Shown: positions 25,782-36,515, counted from the first letter of the stretch. The stretch: DNA of 64,000 nt from Lewinellaceae bacterium (GCA_020636195.1 JACJYH010000004.1:310001-374000), one strand, 5' to 3'. Made by a program: numbers and translations. Notes: generated by a model from the letters alone, not told the origin.

Positions 25782-28667
25782 TTATTCTATTAATTGTTCT
25801 AATTCACTCACAGTCAAATGATCCAAGGAAGACATTTCTAAAAACTCATCGGAGATTTCTTGCTTTGCTTTCTGTAGTGCCATAATCTTTTCTTCAATAG
25901 TGTCTTTTGTGATGAACTTATATGCTATTACCTGAGATTTTCGTCCTATCCTATGCGCTCTACTTATTGCCTGAGATTCTGCAAATGGGTTCCACCACGG
26001 ATCCAAAATAAATACATAATCCGCTTCTTGTAGATTTAATCCCACGCCACCTGTCTTCAAAGTCATCAATAAAATTGCTTCGTTTTCCGTAGCTTTAAAT
26101 TCTGTCAATATATGTTGCCTTTCAATAGGTGACGTTGACCCGGAAATCACTTGTACTTCATAACCGTTTGTCTGAAAAGCTTCTTTGATTATAGACAAGT
26201 GACTTTCAAAGGATGAAAACAGCAGTATTTTATTTTTTCCCGCCAATATTGGCAACGCTACATCCATGATTGCATCCATTTTTCCCGAATCTCCCAAATA
26301 TACATCCAACGCTAACCTTGGGTGATTTGCCATTTGACGCAGTCTCATTAAAGCGCTGAAAACATGCATTTTGTATTGCACATTTTTATCAAGTCCTAAT
26401 AAATGGTTTCTAATTTTTGATAGCTCTTCATTATAAGCTTGACTTTGGTCCTGGCTCATCTCGCAGTAATGGATGAGTTGCGTCAATTCAGGTAAGTCCT
26501 TTGCAACCTGCTTCTTCGTGCGTCTTAAAATGAAAGGATCAATGATTTTTTTCAATGTTTCTAGTGTTTTTTCACTTTTTTGACTTCCAATGGGAGTTTT
26601 GTAATGTTGTTTGAAGAAGGAATAATTTCCTAAGATACTTGGATTAATAAACTGCATTTGCGACCATAAATCATCCAATGAGTTTTCAATAGGTGTTCCA
26701 CTCAGTGATAGCTTATGTTCCGTATTGATCATAGAAATGCTCTTAAAAATTTGGCTTTTTCTATTTTTGATATAATGACTCTCATCCAGAATCAAGTAAT
26801 GAAATTTCCGTTCTTTCAACCAATCAATGTCTTTAACTAAGGTTTGATATGTAGTAAAAATCACATCAAATGTCATCAGGGTCTTCCGCAATAGATTTCT
26901 CTTATCACCTAAATACACAACAGATTGAAGGCTTGGCGCAAATTTTTGAATCTCAGATCGCCAGTTATTGATTAGCGAAGTAGGTAACGCAATTAACGCC
27001 TTCAAAGGTTTTCTATCATATTGCAAAGTTGGGTTGAAAATGTCCAACTGACGCCCAGCAATTTCTAATTCTGTGGATGAATTTTTCATTTTCTCTTTCG
27101 AATCCAACAACACGGTGATGGTTTGGATGGTTTTTCCAAGTCCCATATCATCAGCAAGAAGCGCTCCCAAACCTGCATCTCTGTGGTGTAACAGCCATTG
27201 CACACCTTCAATCTGATATGGGCGCAATTCTGTTTTTAGGCCATTTGGATGGCGAAATGAACTTTTCCCTTTATTTGGTTGCACTTTGGTGACTTGTCCA
27301 AAGTTCTCGTTTTGCATAAGTGCCGAGTGATGTTTCGCCAAGCGATACATTTGACCTGATTCAGCATGCTTTGTAAGGTCTTCAAACCTTAAAAAGAGAT
27401 AGTTTGGCAGTAATACTATTTTGCCATCAGGCAGTTCAAAGTAAGGATTATTTTTCTTTATGTGATCAAATAATTTGGAAATCAAAAAGGAATATTCTCC
27501 AATGACCAACTTGCCATTCAAATCGAACCAATCACCTTTTGATGTAAATTGGGTATCCAAATGTATGTTTTTGAATGCCAGTTCTTTTCCATTTATAGTG
27601 GTTTCTCTGATATTTACCTTTGATGAAACTTCAGAATAGACTTCATTTAACCTCTCCAAAAGACCAAGTTTCTCATTTTTATAAAAGAACTTATTGTTGT
27701 AATCTTTTTCCAAACCAAAAGACAATAGAAGGCTTTCAATTTTTTGTTCTGCTGCAATATCTCTTTTTACCTGCTGCACAGTCCATTGTCCGTCCTGATA
27801 AAAAACTCGGGAATTCATTTTTATAGTAGAGCCATGATAAAACTCCATGTTCTGATATGCAAATGAGAGTTCTCCCATCCATGTACCATTTAATACATTT
27901 TCATATAATTTTAAGTGGCATTGGTCCAATGAATTATATGTATCTACTATAAATCCTTCGGCTTGTATCTGTACCTTGGAAGTTAAATCCGCCAAAAAAG
28001 TATTGAAAAACTGTTGACTAAATTCATTTTTTATAAATAATGACTCTTTTTGGAGAAATGGTCTAATTTTATTTCCATTGATATGATGGAGAGAAAATAA
28101 TTGATTGTTGATGACAATTAAAGACGGCTGGTTCGTGATAATTGACATCGAAGATTCGCTAGGTGAGATCAGTTTTTCATCTTCTGTAATAAGTTTCAAG
28201 CTATATTTTATGCCTGTCTGCGTCTTGGATATCTTAATGCTTGGTGCCAAGGAACCAGAAGGTTTCAGAATATCACTCGGCTTTATGAAATCCTTTTTGG
28301 GGTGCTGAAAAAGCAAGTAAAATTGATGTGTGCAGATCAATGTAATCAGCTCATGTAGTCTCTTGTCTATGTACTCTTGAATGATCTTTTTCTGCTGAGG
28401 ATTTTCAAATAATTCATTGAGTTGCACCGGCTTTTTATTATTTCTATTGAAAACCTTTTCAATATTTTTCAAAGTTAGTGCTTCCGTTTTTTGAATTATT
28501 TGTTTGAGCCCAAGCTCAGCATCAGGATAAAAAGAATTAAAATTTTCAGCAGTAAGTCTATTTTGAAAATAAGTAGGCATTCCGGACTGATTTTCGGACG
28601 CAAGCCAAACTTCCACTGTCCACAACGATTGGTTAAGTGGAATTAAATTAAACACTAAGACGCCCAT
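25782..28667 (-). CDS. SNF2-family helicase/ATPase
   Basis: The 961-residue protein has a long N-terminal region of about 480 residues with no recognised zinc finger, followed by a full SNF2 ATPase core. Motif I is DDMGLGKT, motif II is LDESHYIKN, motif III is LSGTPIENSL, and the helicase C domain carries TLKTGGVGLNLQEADYV and motif VI AISRAHRIGRKSQV. SNF2 proteins move along double-stranded DNA and remodel protein-DNA complexes. Bacterial ones (HepA/RapA-like and others) often act in transcription recycling or repair. It begins 10 bp after the MarR gene, so these two form an operon. Confidence 0.92.
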   Translation of the reverse strand: MGVLVFNLIPLNQSLWTVEVWLASENQSGMPTYFQNRLTAENFNSFYPDAELGLKQIIQKTEALTLKNIEKVFNRNNKKPVQLNELFENPQQKKIIQEYIDKRLHELITLICTHQFYLLFQHPKKDFIKPSDILKPSGSLAPSIKISKTQTGIKYSLKLITEDEKLISPSESSMSIITNQPSLIVINNQLFSLHHINGNKIRPFLQKESLFIKNEFSQQFFNTFLADLTSKVQIQAEGFIVDTYNSLDQCHLKLYENVLNGTWMGELSFAYQNMEFYHGSTIKMNSRVFYQDGQWTVQQVKRDIAAEQKIESLLLSFGLEKDYNNKFFYKNEKLGLLERLNEVYSEVSSKVNIRETTINGKELAFKNIHLDTQFTSKGDWFDLNGKLVIGEYSFLISKLFDHIKKNNPYFELPDGKIVLLPNYLFLRFEDLTKHAESGQMYRLAKHHSALMQNENFGQVTKVQPNKGKSSFRHPNGLKTELRPYQIEGVQWLLHHRDAGLGALLADDMGLGKTIQTITVLLDSKEKMKNSSTELEIAGRQLDIFNPTLQYDRKPLKALIALPTSLINNWRSEIQKFAPSLQSVVYLGDKRNLLRKTLMTFDVIFTTYQTLVKDIDWLKERKFHYLILDESHYIKNRKSQIFKSISMINTEHKLSLSGTPIENSLDDLWSQMQFINPSILGNYSFFKQHYKTPIGSQKSEKTLETLKKIIDPFILRRTKKQVAKDLPELTQLIHYCEMSQDQSQAYNEELSKIRNHLLGLDKNVQYKMHVFSALMRLRQMANHPRLALDVYLGDSGKMDAIMDVALPILAGKNKILLFSSFESHLSIIKEAFQTNGYEVQVISGSTSPIERQHILTEFKATENEAILLMTLKTGGVGLNLQEADYVFILDPWWNPFAESQAISRAHRIGRKSQVIAYKFITKDTIEEKIMALQKAKQEISDEFLEMSSLDHLTVSELEQLIE

Positions 28668-28677
28668 AAAATTTAGG

Positions 28678-29130
28678 CTAAGGTCTCATTTTGTCCAACA
28701 AATTGCTCAATAATTCGTATTCGTCTTCTGACATTTTCCTAAGTTTTTTCTCATCATCCCTCAATAATTCTGAGATTCTATCTATGGTAGATATGCCTTT
28801 CGGTGTCAATGTGAGTTCTATTTTTCTTCGATTTGTAGCACAAATTTGCCTATGTACCCAACCGTTTTTCACCAATTTATTTATAAGGCGAGTGAGGTCT
28901 CTGCCTTTGTCCAGCATTACGTTTTTGATATATCCAGGTGAAGCAGGTTTTGCATTTTGCCCTTTTAAAATCCGCAGTATATTAAAATGCTGTGACTGAA
29001 TGTCAAACCTTTTAAACGTTTCAGCATGATAATCTTTTATATAATTTGATGTGTAAATAAGATTTATAACGGCTTTCTGAAAATTATCATCAAATTTTTG
29101 CTGCTTGATTACTTTCTCTATACGTTGACC
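28678..29130 (-). CDS. MarR-family transcriptional regulator
   Basis: The product is a winged-helix protein of 150 residues from the ATG at 29130. The frame reaches a GTG at 29163, but the extra 11 residues are not needed by the family. The recognition-helix area (GYIKNVMLDKGRDLTRLINKL) and wing (CATNRRKIELTLTPKG) follow the MarR order. The C-terminal helix (MSEDEYELLSNLLDKM) should form the dimer interface. It sits between lptF and the SNF2 gene and may regulate its own operon. The effector is unknown. Confidence 0.9.
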   Translation of the reverse strand, partial: GQRIEKVIKQQKFDDNFQKAVINLIYTSNYIKDYHAETFKRFDIQSQHFNILRILKGQNAKPASPGYIKNVMLDKGRDLTRLINKLVKNGWVHRQICATNRRKIELTLTPKGISTIDRISELLRDDEKKLRKMSEDEYELLSNLLDKMRP

Positions 29131-29213
29131 CATACGAAGCAATATTGATTCCCTAACAATCACCTTCGAGAATGGTTTATGATCATTTCGTTATAGATAA
29201 AAAAATATTCGGA

Positions 29214-30803
29214 TTACTTTTTCGTAAAAATAACGGCTAACTTCTTGAGCGGTGCAAATTCAAACTTGGCATCCCTCAGCCCCAACATGGTCAATATGGT
29301 AGCAAAAGGCATCAAAATCAAGCAGGGCATCCACGCTGCTAAAATGCCATCGATAGATCCATTCTTAACCAATTTTTCACCGAAAATGGTAGAAATAATG
29401 AAAATCATGTAAAAAAGTATCGCAACGAGAAGCGGATAACCATAACCACCTTTCCTGATTATACTACCTAATGGCGCCCCAATAAATAAAAAGATGATAC
29501 ATACCAATGACCAACTAAATTGCTGATTTAGTCTAAGTAAATACTTTTGTTTCATCTTGTTTTGATCTGAATTGATGCTTTCCAATGTTGAAATTTCATC
29601 TCTTGAACGAGTGAGGAGGGTTTGGGCATTTTGCAGAACTTCGCGTGATTGGTCAGATTGGATAGCTTCACCAAAGTAATTGAAGTCGGGTATAGTATCT
29701 TTCAAAGCAATGACTTTCCGTGTTAACACATTTTGACCTACGACCGGATTTTTCGCAAAGACTGTAGTAACCTTTTGTGTTTTTGGCAAAATCAGCAGAT
29801 TATTCAATGCGCTAATTTTCTTTGCCACATTTTTAATTATTGTGTCATTGACAATAAGCTTTGAATCCGGTTGTACCTTTCTTTCATCTGCACCATGCAC
29901 TGACTTAAACACCTTTTGGAGTGCCACTTGAACTTTATCCTTGTTAGAAATTATTTGGGTTTGAAAGGAATCTACTGCTGAATACAGTTGAAAAGAATTG
30001 AGCATGTCCTCTCTATTCTGGTTAAAATTCAATATACCGTCAGCATTATCAAAATTACTCATATCAAAGGTGACAATCCATTCATCGAAATATGTACGCA
30101 TGAAGGGATAATTTTTTTTACTTTCCCCAAACTTGGATGAGGGTTCTATTTCCTGATATTGTATGCCTGAGTCCAGCTCCATGACGAAGTATTTGCCTTT
30201 TTCAGCATTATACATTTTTCCGTTTTTTGCAGAAAGTACCCCTATCAAACTTTTGTTACTTGGTGTATGATCATAGATAAGGATGTTATTGATATCTCTT
30301 TTATTCTTGGCAATACTATCGATACGAATGATTGTTTCATTGAAAAAATCATTGAAAATTCCTTCTTCAAATGCAAGAACCGAATTTTCCTTTCGCATGC
30401 TTATGAATCGTTTTTTAAACTGAAGATTTGCAGCCGGTTTTAAATAATTTGACGAGACAAACGAGAACATGCCCACACCCACAGCAATCAAAATACTTGG
30501 AACCATTATCCGTATCATGGATATTCCTGCAGATTTCATACTAGAAAGTTCGTATTTTTCTGCCATATCACCAAAAACCATCACTGAAGATATCAAGACT
30601 GTGATAGGGACTGATAGTGGAATCAAGGTAACAGAATAGTAAAAGATTAGTTCCAACAATTCAAATATCGTGAACCCTGTACCCAATATTTCATCGATAT
30701 ATTTCCATAAAAACTGCATCACCAAAACAAATGTGGCGATAAAAAAGGACAATATAGAAGGCCCTATGAAACTTGTGGAAATTAGACGGTCAATTTGTTT
30801 CAC
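29214..30803 (-). CDS. LptF/LptG-family permease (YjgP/YjgQ)
   Basis: This permease family is the membrane part of the LptBFG ABC transporter that extracts lipopolysaccharide from the inner membrane. The protein has about three N-terminal membrane helices, the conserved block MVFGDMAEKYELSSMKSAGISM, a large periplasmic beta domain, and three C-terminal helices (SWSLVCIIFLFIGAPLGSIIRKGGYG). The GTG start at 30803 gives KQIDRLI at the N-terminus as in the family. An ATG 11 codons upstream (30836) adds an unlikely hydrophobic stretch. LptF and LptG cannot be told apart here. The periplasmic part is enlarged relative to E. coli, as in many Bacteroidota. Confidence 0.88.
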   Translation of the reverse strand: MKQIDRLISTSFIGPSILSFFIATFVLVMQFLWKYIDEILGTGFTIFELLELIFYYSVTLIPLSVPITVLISSVMVFGDMAEKYELSSMKSAGISMIRIMVPSILIAVGVGMFSFVSSNYLKPAANLQFKKRFISMRKENSVLAFEEGIFNDFFNETIIRIDSIAKNKRDINNILIYDHTPSNKSLIGVLSAKNGKMYNAEKGKYFVMELDSGIQYQEIEPSSKFGESKKNYPFMRTYFDEWIVTFDMSNFDNADGILNFNQNREDMLNSFQLYSAVDSFQTQIISNKDKVQVALQKVFKSVHGADERKVQPDSKLIVNDTIIKNVAKKISALNNLLILPKTQKVTTVFAKNPVVGQNVLTRKVIALKDTIPDFNYFGEAIQSDQSREVLQNAQTLLTRSRDEISTLESINSDQNKMKQKYLLRLNQQFSWSLVCIIFLFIGAPLGSIIRKGGYGYPLLVAILFYMIFIISTIFGEKLVKNGSIDGILAAWMPCLILMPFATILTMLGLRDAKFEFAPLKKLAVIFTKK

Positions 30804-30950
30804 TCCGACAAAAAATACAGTTAGTGCAAGAAACAATTTTTTTCCATTTCAGTTGCAAAATACACTTCTCAAGATGATATATCAATATGCTTTGAAACAC
30901 TTAAAATAACTCAAAGTCCTAAAAATTACTGAATATATATTAAAAATTAA

Positions 30951-30958
30951 TATTTTTG
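30951..30958 (+). promoter_or_regulatory. Candidate -7 promoter element for topA
   Basis: TATTTTTG fits TAnnTTTG and lies 93 bp upstream of the topA start, in the divergent gap between lptF and topA. The -33 match is poor. Confidence 0.4.
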
Positions 30959-31051
30959 CCGCTCAAAGCATCTTCTAAGTCTGAAAACGCCATTAGAAAT
31001 TATTTGTATTGCATCGCAAAACCAAAGTTATTTTAAACCTAATACCTTCGC

Positions 31052-33595
31052 ATGTCCAAGAATTTATTAATCGTAGAGTCACCGGCAAAAGCCAAAACAA
31101 TCGAAAAATATCTGGGAAAAGACTTCATAGTCAAGTCGAGCTATGGGCACATTCGGGACTTGGACAAGGGTAGCAAAGGGATAGATATTGATAATAATTT
31201 TGAACCCCACTACGTGGTTTCCCCTGAGAAATACAAGGTGGTCAGAGAGCTGAAAGCCCAAGTAGAAAAAGCTTCAGAAGTGTGGTTGGCTACGGATGAA
31301 GATAGAGAAGGAGAAGCCATTTCATGGCACTTGGCCAAGGAATTAGGTTTAAATATTAATACAACAAAGCGTATTGTTTTCTCTGAAATCACCAAGCCTG
31401 CCATTCAAAATGCTGTCAAAGCACCAAGATCTATCGATATGGACTTGGTCAATGCACAGCAAGCCCGTAGGGTCTTAGATAGGCTTGTAGGATTTGAACT
31501 GTCAGAAGTCCTTTGGAGAAAAGTAAAAAATAAGTTGTCTGCCGGAAGGGTTCAATCAGTAGCTGTCAGATTGATTGTGGACCGTGAAAGAGAAATTCAA
31601 AATTTTGAAGTTACTTCATTTTTTAGAATTATTGGGTATTTTAAAGTTAAAAATGCCCGTGGTGAGATGGTGGAATTGAAGGCTGAAATGAATGAGAAAC
31701 TGGCAACTGAAAAAGAAGCCATGGACATTTTAGAAAGGCTGAAACAAGCCATTTTTACAGTACGAAGCATAGAAAAAAAGCCTGTAAAGAAAACACCTGC
31801 GCCACCATTCACAACTTCAACACTGCAACAAGAAGCGAGTAGGAAGTTGTTTTTCCCGGTCAATAAAACCATGAGTCTTGCTCAAAGATTGTATGAAGAA
31901 GGACATATTACCTACATGAGGACCGATTCTACAAACCTAAGCCAAACAGCTATATCCGGAATTTCCGATGCGATACATCAGGAATTTGGCCCAAAGTATT
32001 TGAAGATTAGAACGTATAAATCGAAAACTGCAAATGCTCAGGAAGCGCATGAGGCCATCAGGCCTACATATATGGAGAAAAAGTCGATTTCTGCGGATAA
32101 AGATCTGCAGAGATTATATGAGTTGATTTGGAAACGCACCATTGCCAGTCAAATGGCGGACGCCGAACTCGAAAAGACGATAGTAAAAATAGACATGTCC
32201 ACTGTGAAAGACAAGTTTCTGGAAGCCACTGGTGAAGTCTTGATTTTTGATGGCTTTTTGAAAGTATATATAGAATCCACTGATGACGAAGACGATGATC
32301 TGAAAGGTATGTTGCCTCCTTTGAAAGTCGGTGAAGTATTACAAAAGACGAAGATTGAAGGCATCCAAGGATTTACCAGACCGCCTGCAAGATATACAGA
32401 AGCCGGATTGGTAAAGCGATTGGAAGAGTTAGGTATTGGACGACCTTCTACGTATGCGCCTACCATCACAAAGATAATGGAAATAGAGAGAGGATATATC
32501 ACAAAAGAGAGTAGGGAAGGCGTAGAGAGAAATTATATCGTCTTGACACTTGAAGATAAAATCCAAAGGAAAGTAAAAACAGAAGTAACCGGAACAACTA
32601 AAAATGTGCTGTATCCGTCAGATTTAGGTATGGTGGTGACAGATTTTCTTAACCAACATTTTACACAAGTCTTAGACTATAGTTTCACAGCAAATGTAGA
32701 AGATCAACTTGATAAGATTGCTTCAGATGGTGAAGACTGGAAGAACATGTTGAAAAAGTTTTATTTTCCATTTCATGAGACAGTGGATAAAACTATGGAA
32801 ACGGCAGAAAGGGCAAAAGGAAAGAGAGAACTGGGTAAAGATCCAAAAACTGGCTACCAAGTGATTGCGCAGATGACACGATTTGGACCTGTGATACAAA
32901 TAGGCGACAGAGATGAACTCGATGAAGATGAAAAACCAAAGTTTGCAAATTTAAAACCGGGACAATCTCTTGAAACTATCACCTTTGAAGAAGCAATGGA
33001 TTTATTCCAGCTCCCGAAGACTTTGGGTACTTGGGAAGGTTCTGAAGTTACGGTAGCTTCTGGTAGATATGGGCCGTATATCAAATATAATGACCTTTTT
33101 ATCAATCTGCCTAAGGCCAAGGATCCAATGCAATTGGAAATGGATGAAGCCATAGTATTGATCAAAGAAAAGATATCTGAAACAGCGCCTTTCGCCCATT
33201 ATCAAGGTATGCCCATCACAAAAGGTACCGGAAGATTTGGCCCATTTGTCAAATGGAATGATATGTTTATCAGTATTCCTGCAAGATATAAATTAGATAC
33301 CATTACTGAAGCTCAAGCCATTGAGATCATTGAAATAAAAATTGAAAAAGAAGCCAATAGATACATCCAAAATTGGCCGGCAGAAAAGATTTCTTTGGAA
33401 AATGGTAGATGGGGCCCATACATTAAGTTTGGTAAATTGAACTTCAAAATTCCAAAGGTCGATGGTGTTACACTACAAGCTGATCAGTTGAGAAATGTAT
33501 CGTTGGATGAAGTGAAGAAATGGATTGAAGCAGAAGTTCCCAGTGCATTTAGTGCGTCAAAACCGAAGCAAACAGCAGCGAAATCAAAAAAGTAA
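31052..33595 (+). CDS. topA: DNA topoisomerase I
   Basis: TopA relaxes negatively supercoiled DNA by cutting one strand through a tyrosyl-DNA bond. The 847-residue protein starts with the Toprim fold (LLIVESPAKAKTIEKYLG, then DEDREGEAISWHL). The catalytic tyrosine is Tyr288 in ITYMRTDSTNL, and the block LEELGIGRPSTYAPTI follows. The C-terminus has no zinc-ribbon Cys clusters. Instead there are four copies of the Topo_C repeat (RYGPYIK, RFGPFVK and RWGPYIK) and a Lys-rich tail. This is the usual Bacteroidota form. Confidence 0.97.
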   Translation: MSKNLLIVESPAKAKTIEKYLGKDFIVKSSYGHIRDLDKGSKGIDIDNNFEPHYVVSPEKYKVVRELKAQVEKASEVWLATDEDREGEAISWHLAKELGLNINTTKRIVFSEITKPAIQNAVKAPRSIDMDLVNAQQARRVLDRLVGFELSEVLWRKVKNKLSAGRVQSVAVRLIVDREREIQNFEVTSFFRIIGYFKVKNARGEMVELKAEMNEKLATEKEAMDILERLKQAIFTVRSIEKKPVKKTPAPPFTTSTLQQEASRKLFFPVNKTMSLAQRLYEEGHITYMRTDSTNLSQTAISGISDAIHQEFGPKYLKIRTYKSKTANAQEAHEAIRPTYMEKKSISADKDLQRLYELIWKRTIASQMADAELEKTIVKIDMSTVKDKFLEATGEVLIFDGFLKVYIESTDDEDDDLKGMLPPLKVGEVLQKTKIEGIQGFTRPPARYTEAGLVKRLEELGIGRPSTYAPTITKIMEIERGYITKESREGVERNYIVLTLEDKIQRKVKTEVTGTTKNVLYPSDLGMVVTDFLNQHFTQVLDYSFTANVEDQLDKIASDGEDWKNMLKKFYFPFHETVDKTMETAERAKGKRELGKDPKTGYQVIAQMTRFGPVIQIGDRDELDEDEKPKFANLKPGQSLETITFEEAMDLFQLPKTLGTWEGSEVTVASGRYGPYIKYNDLFINLPKAKDPMQLEMDEAIVLIKEKISETAPFAHYQGMPITKGTGRFGPFVKWNDMFISIPARYKLDTITEAQAIEIIEIKIEKEANRYIQNWPAEKISLENGRWGPYIKFGKLNFKIPKVDGVTLQADQLRNVSLDEVKKWIEAEVPSAFSASKPKQTAAKSKK

Positions 33596-33692
33596 GTAGG
33601 TCAATACAACTAATTTACCAATTTTAGCACACTATTAACTAACTTTTTGGTGTTTAAATATGTCTTATATATACGCTAATCAACCCATTCAC

Positions 33693-34748
33693 ATGAAACG
33701 CAGCATATTGTATTGTTTATTACTCCTTGTAATCACCATTTCAAAAGAGAATACCCTCAATGCCCAAAACCTTGATGAAGAATTGGGCTTTATATATGTC
33801 AAAGCTGAATATTTATTTTCTACGGGTCGCTTTGAAGATGCTGTTCCTCTTTACAATCAAGTCATTGTGAAAGAGCCTCGTTACAAAGATGCACTATTGC
33901 ATAGAGGTGAATGCAAATTTGCATTAGCAGCTTATAAAGGAGCAAAAGCGGATGCCCTCCAGAGTATTGAAGTCAAAGGCATAACTGCTGATGCAGCGGC
34001 ATTGTTAGGAAGGTCATTTGGTCAAATGAGAGATTTTGATCCTGCTTTATCTTCGCTATCGGCTGCAATCGGATTGAATCCTGAAAATGATACATATTTA
34101 GTTTGGAGAGCTGCGCTTTATGAGCAACAAGGATCACTATTGAAAGCTTGTCATGATTATGAAGCAGCCATGAGATTAGGCAATGATGAAGCGATGGTAA
34201 AAGCAAGGAATCTATGCGGTATTTCGGGAAACACACAAACTCATCCTACTCATGTACCACCATCTACTTCTAATACTAGCACCGATGATGGCCAATTGAA
34301 AGATGACGAAGTACTAAGCGCTAGCAATGAAGACCAACCTTCAAAAACTTCCACTACCGAGGTGGGTTCATTTGGAGACACTATCGTTGTCACACAAGTT
34401 CCGCCTGTAATAGACCCAAATCTTCCCAAAGATGACAATTTTATCAATAAAATTAAAATTGATGATGATGTAAGCATTGATATTTTTGGTCAAGAGTTGG
34501 GTCGCCGCCAAATAGAAGAAGTGCCTTCCATCCTCATTCTTTCAGAGGAAAATGGCAAGGTGGCTGTCCATATTTGTGTGAATAAAAACGGAGATGTCAC
34601 TAAAGCTGAGTTCGATCCTAGCAATAGCACCATTGCAAAGAAAAGTTTGGTATCATTGGCTATCAGAAAAGCCAAAGAGTTTGTTTTCAAATCAGGTAAG
34701 TACGATAGTCAGTGCGGACAAATGGTGTTCTTCATCTCCGGTTCATAA
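33693..34748 (+). CDS. Secreted TPR protein with TonB-like C-terminal domain
   Basis: The start chosen is MKRSILYCLLLLVITISK, which gives a proper signal peptide. An ATG 11 codons upstream (33660) does not. Residues about 30-165 form TPR-like helical pairs (AEYLFSTGRFEDAVPLYNQVI, ALSSLSAAIGLNPENDTYLV). A linker rich in Ser, Thr and Asp follows. The last 85 residues resemble the TonB C-terminal fold (SEENGKVAVHICVNKNGDV ... AIRKAKEFVFK). The protein probably works in the periplasm as a scaffold or energy-transducer-like partner. It follows topA by about 100 bp and leads a 116-residue secreted protein. Confidence 0.78.
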   Translation: MKRSILYCLLLLVITISKENTLNAQNLDEELGFIYVKAEYLFSTGRFEDAVPLYNQVIVKEPRYKDALLHRGECKFALAAYKGAKADALQSIEVKGITADAAALLGRSFGQMRDFDPALSSLSAAIGLNPENDTYLVWRAALYEQQGSLLKACHDYEAAMRLGNDEAMVKARNLCGISGNTQTHPTHVPPSTSNTSTDDGQLKDDEVLSASNEDQPSKTSTTEVGSFGDTIVVTQVPPVIDPNLPKDDNFINKIKIDDDVSIDIFGQELGRRQIEEVPSILILSEENGKVAVHICVNKNGDVTKAEFDPSNSTIAKKSLVSLAIRKAKEFVFKSGKYDSQCGQMVFFISGS

Positions 34749-34770
34749 TTCAACCAAAATAAAATCAATC

Positions 34771-35121
34771 ATGCGCATTCTTCTTATATTTTTAATGTCA
34801 ATCACCTTCGGTACCATAGGTTTTTCACAATCGCAGCCGGCAGAATCTACTTCACAAAAGAGTCTAAAGCCTGAAGAACGAGCTGCTCAATTCTCTGATA
34901 ATTTAACCAAAACACTGAATTTGACAGCAACACAATCCAAGCAATTGCTTAAATTGAGCTTATCATACGAAAAACAATTGGATCAAATCAACAATAATAA
35001 AAGCCTTACTACTAGCCAAAAATATGATAAATTGACCCTTCAAAGGGTTCAAAGGAATAAAAAATTGAAAGAAATTTTGACTAAAGAACAGTATAAGAAA
35101 TATTCGCTTTCATTTCCTTGA
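34771..35121 (+). CDS. Small exported helical protein (Spy/LTxxQ-like)
   Basis: The start at 34771 gives 116 residues with a signal peptide (MRILLIFLMSITFGTIGFSQ). The open frame continues upstream to 34594, but that part lies inside the preceding gene in another frame. The mature part has the LTATQSKQLLKLSL motif and a long Lys/Gln-rich helix ending LTKEQYKKYSL. This is the pattern of periplasmic LTxxQ/Spy-like chaperone or sensor proteins. The gene is 22 bp behind the TPR gene. Confidence 0.72.
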   Translation: MRILLIFLMSITFGTIGFSQSQPAESTSQKSLKPEERAAQFSDNLTKTLNLTATQSKQLLKLSLSYEKQLDQINNNKSLTTSQKYDKLTLQRVQRNKKLKEILTKEQYKKYSLSFP

Positions 35122-35357
35122 TTATTATGTGGGAAATAAATGGATATCTGTAACATAAGCTGCTTAATTCTATGACCAATATCAGATTCAGATAGGTTTC
35201 CGAGTCGCCTAATTTAGTCTTAAATCTTTGCCTTCTCCTATGGTGACTTACGTTTCATGTCCTAAAATCACATTTTATTTCAATAATCTTAGTCCAGTCA
35301 ATTAGGGGGTCGGTGTCACTACAGCTCAACTTGGTTAAACTTTATAAAGGTACAATA

Positions 35358-36515
35358 ATGAAATTAAGTTTAATTTATGGTTTACTTCTAAAATCTTATT
35401 ATCTCAAAATTAATAATAAAGGGGATGTATTTTATATTGAACCATTATCAATATATGATAAATTAAGTAAATTTTTAATATTTGACAAAAATGGTTTTAT
35501 TATATTAAATGAAAAAGGATATAATAAAGGTGTAAATTATGTTTATGAAGAAAATTTCTATTTTATTAGAGAGAAAAATGAATATGTTGAAATTAATTCT
35601 GAATTAAATTTTACTACATTAATTGAAAAATCTGAGATGCATACATCGAGTAGATTTAATTTATATTCTATTTATATAGATAAATATTCTTATGAAACTT
35701 CAAACCAACTTGAAACACCAGCTATAAAATACATCTATAAGCGGGATGAACTGATTTGGAAATACGAAAAGTTCGGCACAATAGAAATATTTTCTGATAG
35801 ATACGCTTTATGTTTTACGGATAGTGATCCGATCATAGATAAACGCACCAGAAACCAATTTTTACTTTTGGATTTGTACGGAAAAACTGAACTATGGCAT
35901 TTTAATCTGAATGACGACTTACCCAAACTTCATTCAACCCAACCTTTTGACCATCCACACAAAGTTGGAAAACCTTTAGGCATCTACCATGATCAATTGT
36001 GGTTTGAAATGGACAATTATGGCTTGATGTGTCTTCACAAGGATACAGGTGAGCTCCTCCATTACCTAAGAGACCTTCCTTATGCCACAGGAGAAACATA
36101 TCGTGGTATGGTGCGTGCTAAAGGACATGCTGTCATACCATATACAGATGAAGCAATTTTGTTGCACGACGAAGGTAAGATTGTATGTTTTGCCATTTTT
36201 TATTATTGGGAGTTGGATTTAAGTACCATGAAAATAACGTATCACTATCTCAAAGAGTATTTTGAAGAAGTACAATGTTATACCTTTGGTGCCAGGTTTA
36301 AGCCTTTGCAGACAGATGGCGATCTGATCTACATGGTAGATACCCAACACAAAAAGATTGGCATTTTCAACAGAAAAACCCTTAGGTATGATCACATAGA
36401 AACATTGCCCGACGGCAGCGGGGCACCCCGATCCATAGAAAAACACGGAGACCGTTTGTATGTAGATACTTTTGGTAAAAAATTATTGGTTTATCAAATT
36501 GATGCAGTAATATGA
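35358..36515 (+). CDS. Unknown AT-rich accessory protein, beta-propeller-like
   Basis: From the ATG at 35358 the product has 385 residues; a GTG at 35313 in the same frame is an alternative. The first third is coded by extremely AT-rich DNA rich in Lys, Asn, Ile and Tyr codons. The rest is closer to normal composition. The sequence is beta-strand rich with repeated units such as YGLMCLHKDTGELLHYLRDL and GDLIYMVDTQHKKIGIFNR, which look like propeller blades. There is no clear signal peptide or catalytic motif. The stop overlaps (ATGA) the start of a truncated T9SS exoprotein copy. An immunity-type or partner protein for that exoprotein is possible, but this is conjecture. Confidence 0.65.
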   Translation: MKLSLIYGLLLKSYYLKINNKGDVFYIEPLSIYDKLSKFLIFDKNGFIILNEKGYNKGVNYVYEENFYFIREKNEYVEINSELNFTTLIEKSEMHTSSRFNLYSIYIDKYSYETSNQLETPAIKYIYKRDELIWKYEKFGTIEIFSDRYALCFTDSDPIIDKRTRNQFLLLDLYGKTELWHFNLNDDLPKLHSTQPFDHPHKVGKPLGIYHDQLWFEMDNYGLMCLHKDTGELLHYLRDLPYATGETYRGMVRAKGHAVIPYTDEAILLHDEGKIVCFAIFYYWELDLSTMKITYHYLKEYFEEVQCYTFGARFKPLQTDGDLIYMVDTQHKKIGIFNRKTLRYDHIETLPDGSGAPRSIEKHGDRLYVDTFGKKLLVYQIDAVI